Below, piece by piece: positions 49,762 through 62,128 of a DNA stretch of 64,000 nt. The DNA lies in NCBI GenBank assembly GCA_964019165.1, contig OZ025269.1, positions 2,051,921 to 2,115,920 on the forward strand, read 5' to 3'. Below the pieces are notes generated by a model. That model searched no databases. It was not told the origin of the DNA and saw only the letters and a list, made by a program, of their open reading frames with translations. Source of the DNA: Mastigias papua (taxonomy: Eukaryota; Cnidaria; Scyphozoa; Rhizostomeae; Mastigiidae). Numbering within the stretch: the stretch's first letter is position 1; each line of letters begins with the position of its first letter. The translations under genes and the position numbers were made by a program.

Positions 49762-50466
49762 CTAGAATTCATTAACATCAAATAAAAGGTCTGCTATTTA
49801 ACATAAAAGTTAGCTTACACAAATACATACAAAAAATCATATATCTAAGGCAACTGCGGCTCGCCACGTACATGCTTGCCAAAAATAGTTGGAACACCCA
49901 TACAATTTTATGAATTTACAAGTCCTGTCGTTTTTTCACGATAGCAACTAAAATGGGAACACCTCCCCTATCAAACAATATTGAACTGATAGCCGAAACC
50001 CATAGCAGAGCACACATCTATCACTTTTACCGATTCGGTTTAACATACTGGTTTCAAACAACATTGCTTAGCGGGGAGGGGGATGCTATAACTCTCCTCA
50101 CTCATGCATTCATCCATTAAGTAATTCATTCATTGATTCATTCATTTCATTCCATTTTTCTGCAAAATTAAAGGTGGGAAGCTATAGCTCGTCTACAGTG
50201 TAAATCAAAGCAACTCGTTTAAGACTTTTGGCAGACACTACATGTTACGTGGGCAATATGAGATCAAAGCTTAGTTTAGAAGAAGGGCTGTCCTTTCCAA
50301 GACGCTATAACTGACTCGCAGTTCTTCGGGACTGCTACAGCATTTCAAGCGAACACTTGCAACGCAAGTGATTGAATGTTTTTCAGCATCACCGTTTCTA
50401 CGACCACGCCTGAACCATATTTGTTGAAGCCAACAACAAATATCTTGGGCTGAGTAATCACCACAC

Positions 50467-50875
50467 TTGTATGCTACTAGTTTCTTGTATGCTATCGGTC
50501 TCCTGCTTGCTATCGGTCTCTTGTATGTTATCGGTCTCCTGCATGATATCAGTCTTTTGTATGCTATCAGTCTCTTGTATACTATCGGTCTCTTGTATGT
50601 TATCGGTCTCTTGTATGTTATCGGTCTCCTGCATGATATCAGTCTTGTGTATGCTATCAGTCTCTTGTATACTATCGGTCTCTTGTATGTTATCGGTCTC
50701 CTGCATGATATCGGTCTCTTGTATGCTATCGATCTCTTGTATGCTATCGGTCTCTTGTATGCTATCTGTCTCCTGTGTGCTATTGGTTTCTTTATGTGCT
50801 ATCGGTCCCCTGTGTATTCTCAGTCTCTTGTTTGCTAACGGCCTCCACTATGCTATATGTCTCTTGTATGCTACG
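50467..50875. repeat. 18-bp tandem repeat, about 22 copies
   Basis: The unit is TTGTATGCTATCGGTCTC with point variants. Because 18 is divisible by three, several frames stay open: + frames give (LLYAIG)n and (SCMLSV)n, and the - frame gives (QETDSI)n. No splice sites or flanking coding sequence tie any frame to a gene. Confidence 0.95.
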
Positions 50876-52862
50876 AATCCCCAAAATGCTACTGTTCAAA
50901 TCTTTCACCTTATACAGTTCCATTACTTTGGTGTCAAACAAAGATAATAGCATTCAAACTGAAGCTTAGTTTGCCGATGTATTGTGTTTCATTTCAGGCC
51001 AAACTAAAGCTCTATATTGTAAACAGAAACAACCATACTTTTCTATCTCTGTCTGGATGTACTATATAAAATTGAACATTTGCTTGGAGGTAAACAGGCC
51101 AACAATTTGGGCAAACCATGAAAAAGTTGTGCAAGGCAAAAGCACATAATTTTATGGTGTCAAAAACTGGAATGAAATTCCTGATGAAATTCGCGAAATG
51201 GAATCGATATCTCGCTCTAAGGTAGATTTTAGAGACTATCCCTTGAACCTATAGGACAGAAACACAACTCCTTGGTAAAGCAGCGCTTTAAAAATTTTTC
51301 TCCATATTTTTCTCTATTACTTTATAATCGCCTATATAGAAGAAATTATTATTGAGCTGAAAGGGGGTATCGTAGAGGGACTGTGCAGCGTCTTTCTAAG
51401 CGGGAGGGCTGAACGGTAAACGAAGCTAGACGATTTGACTTGAGAACAACTTTTGATACTATGCCTATGAGCAACTCTAGCCTGGGAAATCTAGCACGGG
51501 CCCGGGTCAAGTAAAAGCATCTCCAGGATCGGTGTATAGGCTCAATTTGGTTTGGTAATAACCGATTGCTTCATAGCTGATCTCGGTCTAATGCTTTCAA
51601 GAAAAATACTGAACCGTGCGCAGTTGCCCATCGAGCATGTCTGGCAGTGATGGCCCAGCAGATATGCTAAGTTCAGTGATGGTAGCGAATTCACTTTCTT
51701 TGGAGCTCTCTCCCAAAGACACCACCACGGATGGCAGCGAGGAGAGAAATTTTGAATTTTTGATTCACTAGATAGCTAGAAATTGAATTTTTCAGAGGTT
51801 ACTTTTCCTTTGTATGTCACGATGATTATCTCGAGAAAATGAATATATGCAATTTAGCTACTATGTCCTAGCAAAGGTTAAAAAGAATATTTGTCCGCAT
51901 AAACTCTCAAAAGTCAGCGGCTTCAATTTCACATGACAGTTCGAATTATCAGATGTCAACTGAATATTTAACCTAACCGCAAACCAAACGTCGTATAGCC
52001 AAAGGCAGATAGAATAGATTCTGGCGATACCTTGCCGGCTTCAAATGCATCTCCTTGACCGGGCAGAGACACAGCACAGCCACCAAATGTTTGGTTGGTT
52101 GAGAGCTCCGACCAAGTCTATTTTCTCCCGACCGAATTGACCAATTGGGTTGTGAGAAACCAGACTTGATCAGAGTTTTTAACCACTCAAATATTTGGCG
52201 GCTTTGCTCAGAAACACAGTCAAGCACACGTATGCTGCATTCGGAAAGCCTCCGTTGGTGCAAATCAGTTGTGGGGCGACGGGGAGGAAGGGCCCCAGTT
52301 CTCTCCAGGATTGATTTTCTATGTCTTGTAAATTCAAGGAAAAAACGTTTAGAGGATAGGAGATTTCAACAAATTTAATCTTTTGTTATTCCATACGATT
52401 GCTCATACCCTCCGGCAAGCCACGTCCTTTTGTCGTATGCTGTTGCAATTCAAAGAAAAAAGAATTCAATATTCACTTTGCGGGGAATCATCTAGATTTC
52501 GCGGTAATAACCTTAATAATTCAATTTGATTGAAGCAACCACAATAGCACGTATCCAGTAATTCATTCTGGTTATTTTTCCTTGAGATGCTGTCATTTAT
52601 GAACATCACCTTAGTAATGGAGTATCTTTACTGCGGTGCCTGTGCTGTGACGTTCACTAGCCATCATGAAACCTTAATTCATTCAATTAACTAAGATTCC
52701 AACTAAATCTAACAATGTGAAAACTTCACACAATCTGTCAGTCACTGGCCGCTTTTCGTAGATCTATAAGATGGGGGGGGGGGGGGGGGGTTCAGTACAT
52801 GGATTTGCCAACTATCCATATTCCAGTTAGTAAAATCCTCTTATTACTTACCAAAGGTCGAC

Positions 52863-53180
52863 TACACGTTTTTTTGTGAAAACCTAGCTCGAAGCCTAGT
52901 AGTAAAAGTTTTTTAATTTCTGGTCACCTTCCAGTTCTAAAAGTTTCTTAAAAGTTTTTTAATTTGCCAAAAAAATAGCAGTGAAAACCAAAACAAAACG
53001 TAAAAACGCTGTCTTTTGGTGTCTTATTGGCTTACAAGCACACAAAACATACTGCAGTGGACACTTTAAAATACGAGGAGGAAAAACGTGTTTCCAAAGC
53101 ACTGCAAGATGGCACAGTGATTTCTAAAGTTTCTTAACTTTTTTCTTGTGGTTCCAAAAGTTTCATAGATTTTAGACTGT
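52863..53180. mobile_element. TACACGC element, GTTTTTTA subtype, right end unclear
   Basis: The left end is TACACGTTTTTTTGTGAAAA followed by CCTAGCTC. The body aligns with the 40712-41176 element (CCTAGC...CCTAGT..TAAAAG), but with GTTTTTTA or GTTTCTTA wherever the other has GTTCCTTA. The right terminus is not clear; GAAAAACGTGT at 53081-53091 is one candidate and decay is another. Confidence 0.5.
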
Positions 53181-53705
53181 CTAATGCTAGGTCTCTTCTC
53201 AGTATTTCTCAATAATGTTCTCTTCTTTGCAACTTTATCTGCCCATGCTATCCTTAACATTCTTCTCAAGAACCATATTTCTGCTGCATCTGTTTTAATT
53301 CCCAAATTTTTCCATGGACGATTAAATCGTCCATACTTCTAACCCGTATGTGCCAAATCTGACCACTCATACAAATATATCAAAATCCCTATTCTAACTT
53401 TCATAACTGCGGTGGGATTGACTGTTAAGTTGGGGGGGGGGAGGGACAACCAGGCAAAATAAATCTGCGGAGAAGGGTCCGACAAAAACTTAATGACCAC
53501 GGTGTAGAAATATTGTTGTTTTAGGCAAAGTACAAGGGGGAGGGGAGGGGGAAGGGTGCATGTCTCAATTTCATACTCATATTAAAATTTTCCGAGACCT
53601 TGTCCGTAACACCAAACACCTTTGCTAAACTGATTATTTTTATAATCTCTTTCCAACTGTTTCTTTTCTCGTAAATAAAACGGTAATCGTAAGGGATAGT
53701 CTAAT

Positions 53706-53735
53706 AAACGATTCCGTACGTTGGGGGATTGCCTT
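53706..53735 (-). mobile_element. SINE 3' fragment
   Basis: On the minus strand it reads CAATCCCCCAACGTACGGAA then TCGT, matching the 3' part of the SINE at 33689-33955 with one difference over about 25 bp. Confidence 0.55.
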
Positions 53736-54398
53736 CTCTTAACTCAATGAAAAGGTTTTGGGCTTTATTTATCAAAAAAATTAATCATATGCGGTTTCTA
53801 TATCCCTGCCAATACGATATAAAAATCGACATTCCTTTGCCCAGATTACACAACTGCATTCATTTCTAATCTTTACATCGCCACGAAACTTTATGTTATC
53901 ACAGGTATGCGATCAATTCATAACATGAGTTATGGATTGGCCTCCTGTTTACGCTTGAACAGTAAACACTGGGATCTTGCGAACAGTAACGATCTTGATC
54001 TTGCTAACAGGAACGTTTTTGATCCTGTTGCGATAAGAATCTACTAGGGGGTCTCAAGCTCACCAGTACAGTATGAACACAAGCAAACATGAGGGGATTC
54101 TTTAGATGATCAAAAATGACAAAAAGCCCTGAAGAAAAATGAAACAGAACATAAAATGCCTACAGAATAAATCATGGGCTGGTGACAAATGAAAAAAGGA
54201 GACAAGCACACCTACAAACGGTGCATGGCAGGAACAGTGATAAAGGACACATAGAATGCAGAAGACTGAATTCTAACTCGCAGAGACCTGGAAAAGCTTA
54301 TTAAGCTTTATGACCTGGAAGACAAATACATAGACAAACAGACCCCCTAAGGAGATATTCCAAGAAATCGTGAATCAAAGATACAGGCTCTCTTACCC

Positions 54399-54713
54399 GT
54401 GAGGTTACTTGAGACGGGTGTAGCTGTTCCTGCACCAGAAAAGAATTCCAGGTCTAATGAGTTTGTTTCAGATGTTGAATCGGACCCGTTTTCACCTGCG
54501 ATTAACAAAATGTCACAATCACGAAATCATCAGCACTCTTTACCCTCTATTACCTATGGCGATTATTCTGATAAACTTTCCAATGATAAACTTTTCAAAG
54601 CATTTGTCAAACAATTCAAAGTACTTTGCTACATGACACCAAAGGGTATATCTGCATCAGTGACTAACCCAAATTCCTACGGCTCTATCTTAGGACCTGT
54701 TTCCATTAGGTGA
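54399..54713 (+). CDS. Open frame of unknown status
   Basis: A 104-codon plus-strand frame (VAVPAPEKNSRSNEFVSDVE, SITYGDYSDKLSNDKLFKAF, YMTPKGISASVTNP) has coding-like composition. No domain is recognised. An internal CACCAG acceptor at about 54440 could start an exon. Downstream sequence (GGTGAGCTAGCTCGGTTC) looks like a dispersed repeat, so an element-derived frame is possible. Confidence 0.25.
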   Translation: MRLLETGVAVPAPEKNSRSNEFVSDVESDPFSPAINKMSQSRNHQHSLPSITYGDYSDKLSNDKLFKAFVKQFKVLCYMTPKGISASVTNPNSYGSILGPVSIR

Positions 54714-55057
54714 GCTAGCTCGGTTCAATATAAAACCAAATGCAACTTATGATCGACTCATTTGTTCTGACCCATCCCACTAAAATGAGCTAGTTCGGAT
54801 AGCTTGGCTGGGTCGTCTCAAGTAAACTGGCCCCAAAAAACTGCACAATATTCTAAGGGGTTAATTCACAGCTTGAAAACATGCTTGTTTCAGGTAACAC
54901 CTTAACCAAAGGACACGGAATTGAAAATACCTTCGAAAATACCCTCGAGAATACATAACTTGAAGGAATGGTGCAAGCACCGATAGAGAAACTAGCAAAA
55001 TTTTCAGAACAACCTGTTTAACACAGCACAAAATGAAACAGAGATGTTTTGAAATCT

Positions 55058-58000
55058 TTATTCTAACAAAATTAGCGCTCTACCATCAGTGTTCTCTAAA
55101 TATATCAAGTCAAGGCTTATATCTTTACACACGGTAACAGCAATTAAATTAGGATTATTTTCTGTTAGTAGTGGTTTTACAACACTATTGATGACAACAC
55201 GAGCGACAATCTGGTGATGCATGTATTGATTGAAGTTGCAAAGTGAGTTATGGAAGTAGAAATTCAGCCTATTAAGCCTGGATCTGCTCCAGATAGAAAT
55301 ATCTTTAGTTAAATCAGGATCTACTTGAGAGAAAAATATCCTTATGCATGTGCAGATGAGAAAGGATACGTCACTTCGCGGTATCTACTGTGGCAATGAT
55401 ACAAAACATGGCATACCTTTTCTTAAACTGGACACTGATGGGACACTTTGAAGATCAAGCTAAAAACACAATAGGACAGATGTTAACCTTTCATTTTTAT
55501 TATTCATCGTACAAATAGGAATGAATTTACACCAAAGCTAGAGATACCACCTAAAGAATATTATAACAACTCATGCAAAGATTCCTTGGTCGGGGCGGGA
55601 AGCAAATTAAGCAATAAATATCACAGACGTAAAATACCATTTTTTTGCAAATTTCTAAAAATAAGTAACTTGATCTGTCCCAAATATCCCAGTCCCATGG
55701 CCTACAAATATTAAGTGAAGGGAACGGTTCTAGTATACTATCGAGTCTAAGAGAACCCCTTCTCGATTAGGCTTCTGATGGTTCATGAAAACATGCCCCC
55801 CCTGAAAAATGTTATGAAATAAAATGATCCTGGATATTCATGTAGGACATATGGATATATGAGATCGAGGCTCCGAAGTTAGGATTCTATATAAGATGTG
55901 TTAAAGATGGCAAACAGACGCATGATGTGTTTGTTCCTTGATCAAACACTCTCAAAAACTCGTTTCAATAACGTAAAAACAAATACCACCTTAATCGCAT
56001 ACAAATCTATTTGTTAAAAACGTCTCCAGTTTTGCATAACAGTCCTTAATAAATTGAATTAACTTACAAAACAGAACTGACTAAGAACTCAAGAAATAGA
56101 ACTGCCTAAGAAATCAAGAAGAGATTAACTGTTTTTCACGAAAGAGTCCTTTTCAGAAACGCCAAAAATAGGTATCAAAACTGTCCATTGATGGCAACAA
56201 TCCTAAGCATAGTACCAATTCAATTCAATTCATTCAATTCAATTCAAACAATCCTACGAATACACGCAAAAGGTTGCACTATATGGAAATCACACCTCTT
56301 TTTGCTGACTCTGGGCTAACAGCGTTGGTTTCAGCAAAGATGAGAATCTTGTCACCGGCTCTGGGACCAATATCTGGTCACCAGATATCTCCATATCCTA
56401 GATGACAAACAAAGTTTACTTGAAATGCATGTCATACATAAGATAAATACATGATATACGATCAAAATGAAAGCTTGATATATCTTTGCTTTACAAAAAT
56501 TGATACAATTTAACGCAAGTTAATTATAGGAATGTGAGTCATATAGAGTCTGCGAAACGAGGCGAGAATGACACTACTTACAAAACTAGCAACAGATGAT
56601 GCTGGTGACAAGGAAGACAACGTATCTCTGCTTGAATGTGTATACTTTTTCTTAAAAGAGAAACAAATTCATATCAAAATGTAGTTGTTCTGTGTGGTAC
56701 TTGTCTACATCTACCACAGCGGGTCAGGAAAGCCAAGAGAGCTTTCTTGGAGCCCAGTGCAAACGAAAATAACAGGCCTCTGGTGACGTCAGTTAGATAT
56801 TTGAAAGTTGCTGCAATCACCAAAGAATCATTTTAAACCGTTTGGGGCTCCTCTCAGTTTTTGGGCCCTGGGCAATAAGCGTCCATTTGGGACCTTTGAC
56901 GCAGGGAACAGAGCAATATCAAAGAGCTATACGAGACACTGTGTTGCAGTGCATGTGAACCCGTTGTGTATTGGTGCTTGCACCAGTATCTGAAACTCGG
57001 AATGTAGTCCCCAGAAAGTATCCCGGGTAGCGATATTTGCAAAAGATTTGGCAGACAAGTTATAAATTATTCAGACGGTATGAATTCTAATGACATAATT
57101 GAAGGTAACTCTCTTGACTTTAAACTGCCTACTCTAAGTATACAGCATTAAATCTAAAGACAAATAGAGCCTAATAGATAAACAATAGATAAAACAATAC
57201 AAAGAGAAATTATATATATCAACCTGCTTAGACATTTCACAGAAATTTTTGAAACAGATAGGATAGGGAGAAAAAAATGTTTTCCACCTCTGAAGCAATG
57301 TCTGCAGCAGATGCATTGGTCATTCTGAGGTCACACCGCCCAATCAGTGTCAAAAATGCAGAATGCTAAGCAAGGTAATAGACAATATTTTTACTTGTTT
57401 TGTCATGGTCCAAAAGGAGATATTGATGACCAAAATCAATGCTTTACATCAAGTCTAAAGGAGGAAGTTTCATAATAAATAATCTTACTGTGATCTTCTC
57501 ATAAGCAACATTAACAGATTGGAGCAACCAATTGAAACTAGTTGATGATGTGTAGCTCAGTTTCCAGGCATCCTCTGCATCTTCTTTGCCTGACAGTTTT
57601 CCCCAAATACCATGCAACCTGTAGAGATAAACAAGCTTTTAATTTCATCAATAAACATTCAAAAACCAACTAGAATTCAAGGAGGTTTGCAATGATGATT
57701 AGATTCAAGAGGTGTTGAATGAAAGGTAGTCAAAGGTAACTTGCACAACTCGAAGCATTGTTCCCTTTAAGGTCTTCTCAACAAGCTGCCAGGAGCTGAA
57801 CCATGTTTAGGCAGAATGGTGAGATTTTCAATTTGCTCTCAGGAGGAGATTCTTCAAGTTTTACCCTCTAAAATGGCTAATGAGACATCTCCTAGACTAC
57901 AATTTGACTAAATAGTATACTGCTCTGATGTGCATTCAGGAAGAATCTGCAGTAAAATTCAAACACAGAGGAAATAAAAACTTATTGGATATAACTTACT

Positions 58001-61000
58001 ATTAGCTAAATTATTAAATATAATTTTTATAAGGAATTTACTTTGCCAACCCTAAAATGTAGGGGAGGTTCTGCCCCTTTTAAAACTTAAAGGGGTTCTT
58101 GGCCCCTGTTCCCTTGACTCATTGCCTATGCTATCACATCTGAGAACAGCAAGGTTAATCCACTTCTAATCTACACAATTAGCCTACTTGCATTCCAATA
58201 TTCAGCCTCAGTTCTAAACCTGAACCTGAGATATTTTGATTGCCAAACAGGAAAGAAACAATCAATACCACAGGGAAATAAAAAATTTCTGAGCTACTAA
58301 AAAAGCTTGACATCTCAACTTACTCTTGGTCTCTGTCATCCTGTAAAAATTTTTCAATTCTTGAACAATTGTATGAACCTACTGACTGCAATACAGTAGC
58401 TCTTCTTGGGAAGCAAGGGGCCAGAAGCAATGGTATTGTTGAATTTCTGTGTACCTGAAAATGAAACGTCATATTTGAAATAAGGAATAATAAGATACCC
58501 CAAAATAGAATATATCAGTAAAAGACAACATTCCTTCATGAGCAACTGTGCATCATTCAATCTGTGATTGTATGGGGGACTGTACTAAGTTCATCTTCCA
58601 AAAAATTTGTATGAATGATACATGACAATTAATCAACTCTTATCAACCAGACAGGGCTTTAGAAGCCATGAAAAGAAGTTGCCAATAAAAACTCATTAAA
58701 CTTGGTCCATTCTTAAATATAGCATATGGCGTAGTATTTCCATAGGGGATTCATTTAACCAACCCTAAAATGTAGGGGAGGCTCCACCCCTTTTAAAGCT
58801 TAAAGGGGGTCTTGGCCCGTGATTCCTTGACTCACTGCCTATGCTGTCACATCCAAAGACAGCTATGGGTCAGTCTGATAACTGCTCTCTCATAGTCAAG
58901 CAAGAGACAAACTCCAATTGTATTGAAAACTATTATCCAAGACAAATTCTAAAGGCCTCACAGCTGAAATTATACCTATACAGTTCAAACACAACATTCA
59001 GTGCTCCATATGGTATTGTAAGACATTCTTGCAAAATTAATTTACTGAGGTACCATAAGTGATAAATTAATTAAGTTCTCAGGCTTCAATATGAGGTGTG
59101 TATTCAACTGCAGCACTTAATTGACTATAGCACTTATCTTACCGATTGTTTCAAAGATAATGTTCTAATGTTCTAAGGCGATGTTTACAACTCTTAATTT
59201 AACAAAATTTATGGCCAGGAGATTTGCTTTTATCAAGGCCATTCTGCTCAGTTTTAGGTAAAGAAATCAATCTCTGTGACATGACACTTCAAAATAGAAA
59301 CTTAACTACAGTACACACATTCAATGTCAATCTTATCACTAGAACAAAAGATCACATTTCACATTTGCAAAGAAAATGTTTCTTTATTTATCTCCTGTAC
59401 CACTATAGTTATTTACTGTTTTGGTAAGTTGCCTATGAACACTGTTCCTAGTGTACTTCACAAAAGTTCAGCAACTAGTAACTGTCTGGTAGCTAGGAAA
59501 CAAAAAGGCTTATAATTATATTTATAAAATTCAAAAGATGCAAACCTGCTCATGAGATGAATCTGGTTTGTTTGACTGAAGAACACCTGCTGTCTTAGCA
59601 GCACTAAGACTACCAAACTCATCTCCTGCAGTATGTTGCTTCTCATTTTCAAACTGCGTACTCTGAGAGGAACGTTCCGACTGATGTGCACCAAAAGAAG
59701 CCCAATTATTGTCATCATCCCCTTGCTTGCTATCAACAGGGAATGCAGCAAACTCACCAAAATTGTCACCCACTGCATTCTCTGATGGCTCAACCTTTTC
59801 AGCTGAGCTAAAATTTGCCCACTGGTCATCAGCAGCATCTTGCTTACCAGATTCAAAAGTACTACCCTCATTACATATCATATCCTCTTTATAGCTATCC
59901 CCAGGCTTCTTTGCCACTGAATCATCAACTGAAGTACTGAAATCTTGGAAATCATCAAAGTCGTCATCTTTCCTATCAGAAACATTTACAGAATTGCTAA
60001 GATGGACTGTGTCAGCATCAACACATTCTATTGATTCATGTATTGTATCTTCACTCAGTGCTGCTTTGTCAAAATTTTTGAAATCACTAAATTCATCTTC
60101 AGACTTGCTTGCATCATGCATTTTCTCATTAAATGAATTACATGAAGAATATTTAGTCTCTATAGCTCCTTCTTGCACCAAAGAGGAGTCAACTTTAACC
60201 ACTGACATATCAGTTCCTGAAAAGCTATGGAAATCATCAAATTCATCTTCATTTTCTATGTGATCCAGCTTGCTAGATGATTCCATGTTTGCAAACAAAT
60301 CCATGTTTGGGGGTTCAACATGTCTTATGGATGATTTCTCTAGCAACTCAGCTTGGTGAAAATCCTCACTATTGCTTTTAAGACAAGTGTCATTTTCCTT
60401 TGACTCAGTGTTCTTGTTGGTGACAAATGTCTCCTTATCTTTGTTGTCTGGAATACTCTCAGATCTATTGGTGCCTTGAAAATCATCAAAATCATCCCCA
60501 TTACTAAAATCATAAGTCTGTGGTGCAACAACATTTCCTACAAAGTTTTCCTTCTGTGGCAAATATCCTCTTGATGACAATCCTTCATTACTTATACTAG
60601 AATCTTTCTCTGAAATTGAAAAATTTTCAGAGCTATTCATACCTATGCTACCATTTCTAACCTCCTCAGATATATCTAAATCAATGCTTCTACCATTTGC
60701 CATGACGTCTCTACCACTAGAGTCTGACACCTTATGAGAAGAGTCTTGTCCTACAAATGCACTCTGGATTCCCATAGCATCTTCAGGGCTGGTGTTTTCA
60801 TCCTTGTCAAATAAACTACTTTCTACTGTTTCATTTTCATTTGCAGAAAATGCTTTAAACTCTTCAAGATTATTGCCAAAGATATTTTGACTTTGACTGT
60901 CAGGAGAAATAATAATTTCTTCTTTCAAAGGATTGAGCAAATTCTTGTCATGACTTTTGTAATTCATATCTGATCCTATACAATTATTTGATATGCAATC

Positions 61001-62128
61001 AGTTTTCTCAACACCTTTATGTATATCAAGTTCATTGCCCTCAATCGAATTTGATACCTTGTCAACACTAAGTCTTTCATCTCCACACCTCTCAATATCT
61101 CTCACTCCTGACATCTTACCATCAAAAGCATACTCAACTTCTGTGCTTTCATTCATGGTTCCAAAGTCAGCAACAAATTTGCCTGACTTACTCTCCATAT
61201 TTGATGAATCAAAAGGTGCATCCTCCTTCTCAAGATCACTTTGACCTTTCACAAAGCCATTCTGCAATCTATCATCTGATCCATGGACAAACTCACCTTG
61301 TGCTATCTTATCATAATCAGAAGATAACTTATCAACTGAATTAGAAAAGAAATCATCCTTATTTTCATTTGATTGGAAATCTGCAAAATCATCAAATTCA
61401 TCTTCTTTTTCAAAACTGATCTCTGTATCATGAAAATTTTCTTGTTCTATATCGACCTCAAATGAGCCTTTATTTACAATAGTACCAGAGATCTCACTTT
61501 CAAAATTTGCTTGCAAAACACTTGAGATAGATTTTGAATCTGTTTCAATAGAAGGAGAAGTAACTTTGGCAAGGTCCACCATTGATGAATTTTCCTGATA
61601 ATTGCCTATGTTGGAGGACAGCCTTTCTTGACTTTGGTCTCCAATGTTATTATGAGCCTGGCCCATGGTGCTGTTTGACCTATGTACCACTAAATCACTG
61701 TTCTGAAAACTATCACCGATTTCACCATTAAAGAAAGTGTCTTTGATAGGAGTCTTAGAAAAAGCCTCAAAATGTGAGACTTCTTCACTGTTATATGATG
61801 TCACTGACTCCCCTTGGTTGACCGGACTGTTAGGACCCTTACCACTTTGTGAAACTTCTTCAGATGATGATTTTTGTTCAAAGAAATTATCGAATGTCCC
61901 AAACTCCTGTATTTTACCAGGTACATCAGCACTACCTGACCAATTCGACCAGGAACTCCAATTGCTGTCATCAGTCCCTGTATTTTGGAAACTTGTGAAA
62001 TCGGCAAAATCGTCATCATTTGGATCGCCATCTTCGTCACCTAAAGGAGGTGGCTCAGTGTCAAACATTGGCGGGTAAATGGACTCCCCATAGAGTCCAC
62101 TTTTATTCGAAAGGCCCTTATTGCTCAT
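55058..62128 (-). CDS. AFTPH: Aftiphilin-like clathrin/adaptor accessory protein
   Basis: Six exons join in phase: 62128-59546, 58454-58324, 57618-57489, 56397-56296, 55459-55417 and 55323-55058, giving 1084 residues. The first exon encodes 861 disordered, acidic, serine-rich residues. It starts with a PPPLGDEDGD..DDDFADF head like vertebrate aftiphilin. It carries DEFDDF/DDFxDF motifs (about residues 39, 242, 543, 626, 675 and 720) and W-x-x-F motifs (WANF about 768, WASF about 808). Such motifs bind the ear domains of AP-1 gamma, GGA and AP-2 alpha. Exons 2-4 encode the conserved folded region: APCFPRRATVLQSVGS, LHGIWGKLSGKEDAEDAWKL, SYTSSTSFNWLLQSVNV and GDQILVPEPVTRF..LLKPT. Exon 6 restarts at VDPDL, as in vertebrates. 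Its role in clathrin-coated transport at the trans-Golgi and endosomes is by homology. The stop codon is nested in an AATAAA signal. Confidence 0.88.
56770..56890. repeat. Dispersed repeat, fragment D
   Basis: It contains TCTGGTGACGTCAGTTAGAT, GAAAGTTGCTGCAATCACCA and CTCAGTTTTTGGGCCCTGGG. It is a copy of the family seen at 21.7, 35.3 and 37.8 kb, here in aftiphilin intron 3. Confidence 0.55.
58036..58870. repeat. Two direct copies of a roughly 110-bp repeat in aftiphilin introns
   Basis: Copies at 58036-58150 and 58757-58870 share CCAACCCTAAAATGTAGGGG, CCCCTTTTAAA and CCTTGACTCAC/ATTGCCTATG with scattered substitutions. They flank exon 2 (58454-58324), one on each side, so unequal exchange between them would delete that exon. 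Confidence 0.85.

Larger units (their letters stand above)
50876..54398. other. Stretch without supported genes
   Basis: It contains a GTTTTTTA-type inverted-repeat element from 52863, an 18-G homopolymer at 52773-52790 and shorter G runs at 53430-53440, and a SINE fragment at 53706-53735. Open frames at 51973-52263 (-) and 52145-52378 (+) overlap on opposite strands and show no domain. Confidence 0.3.

Noticed and set aside
60993..62078. Plus-strand frames opposite aftiphilin exon 1
   Set aside because: Shadows of a long serine/aspartate-rich coding exon on the other strand.
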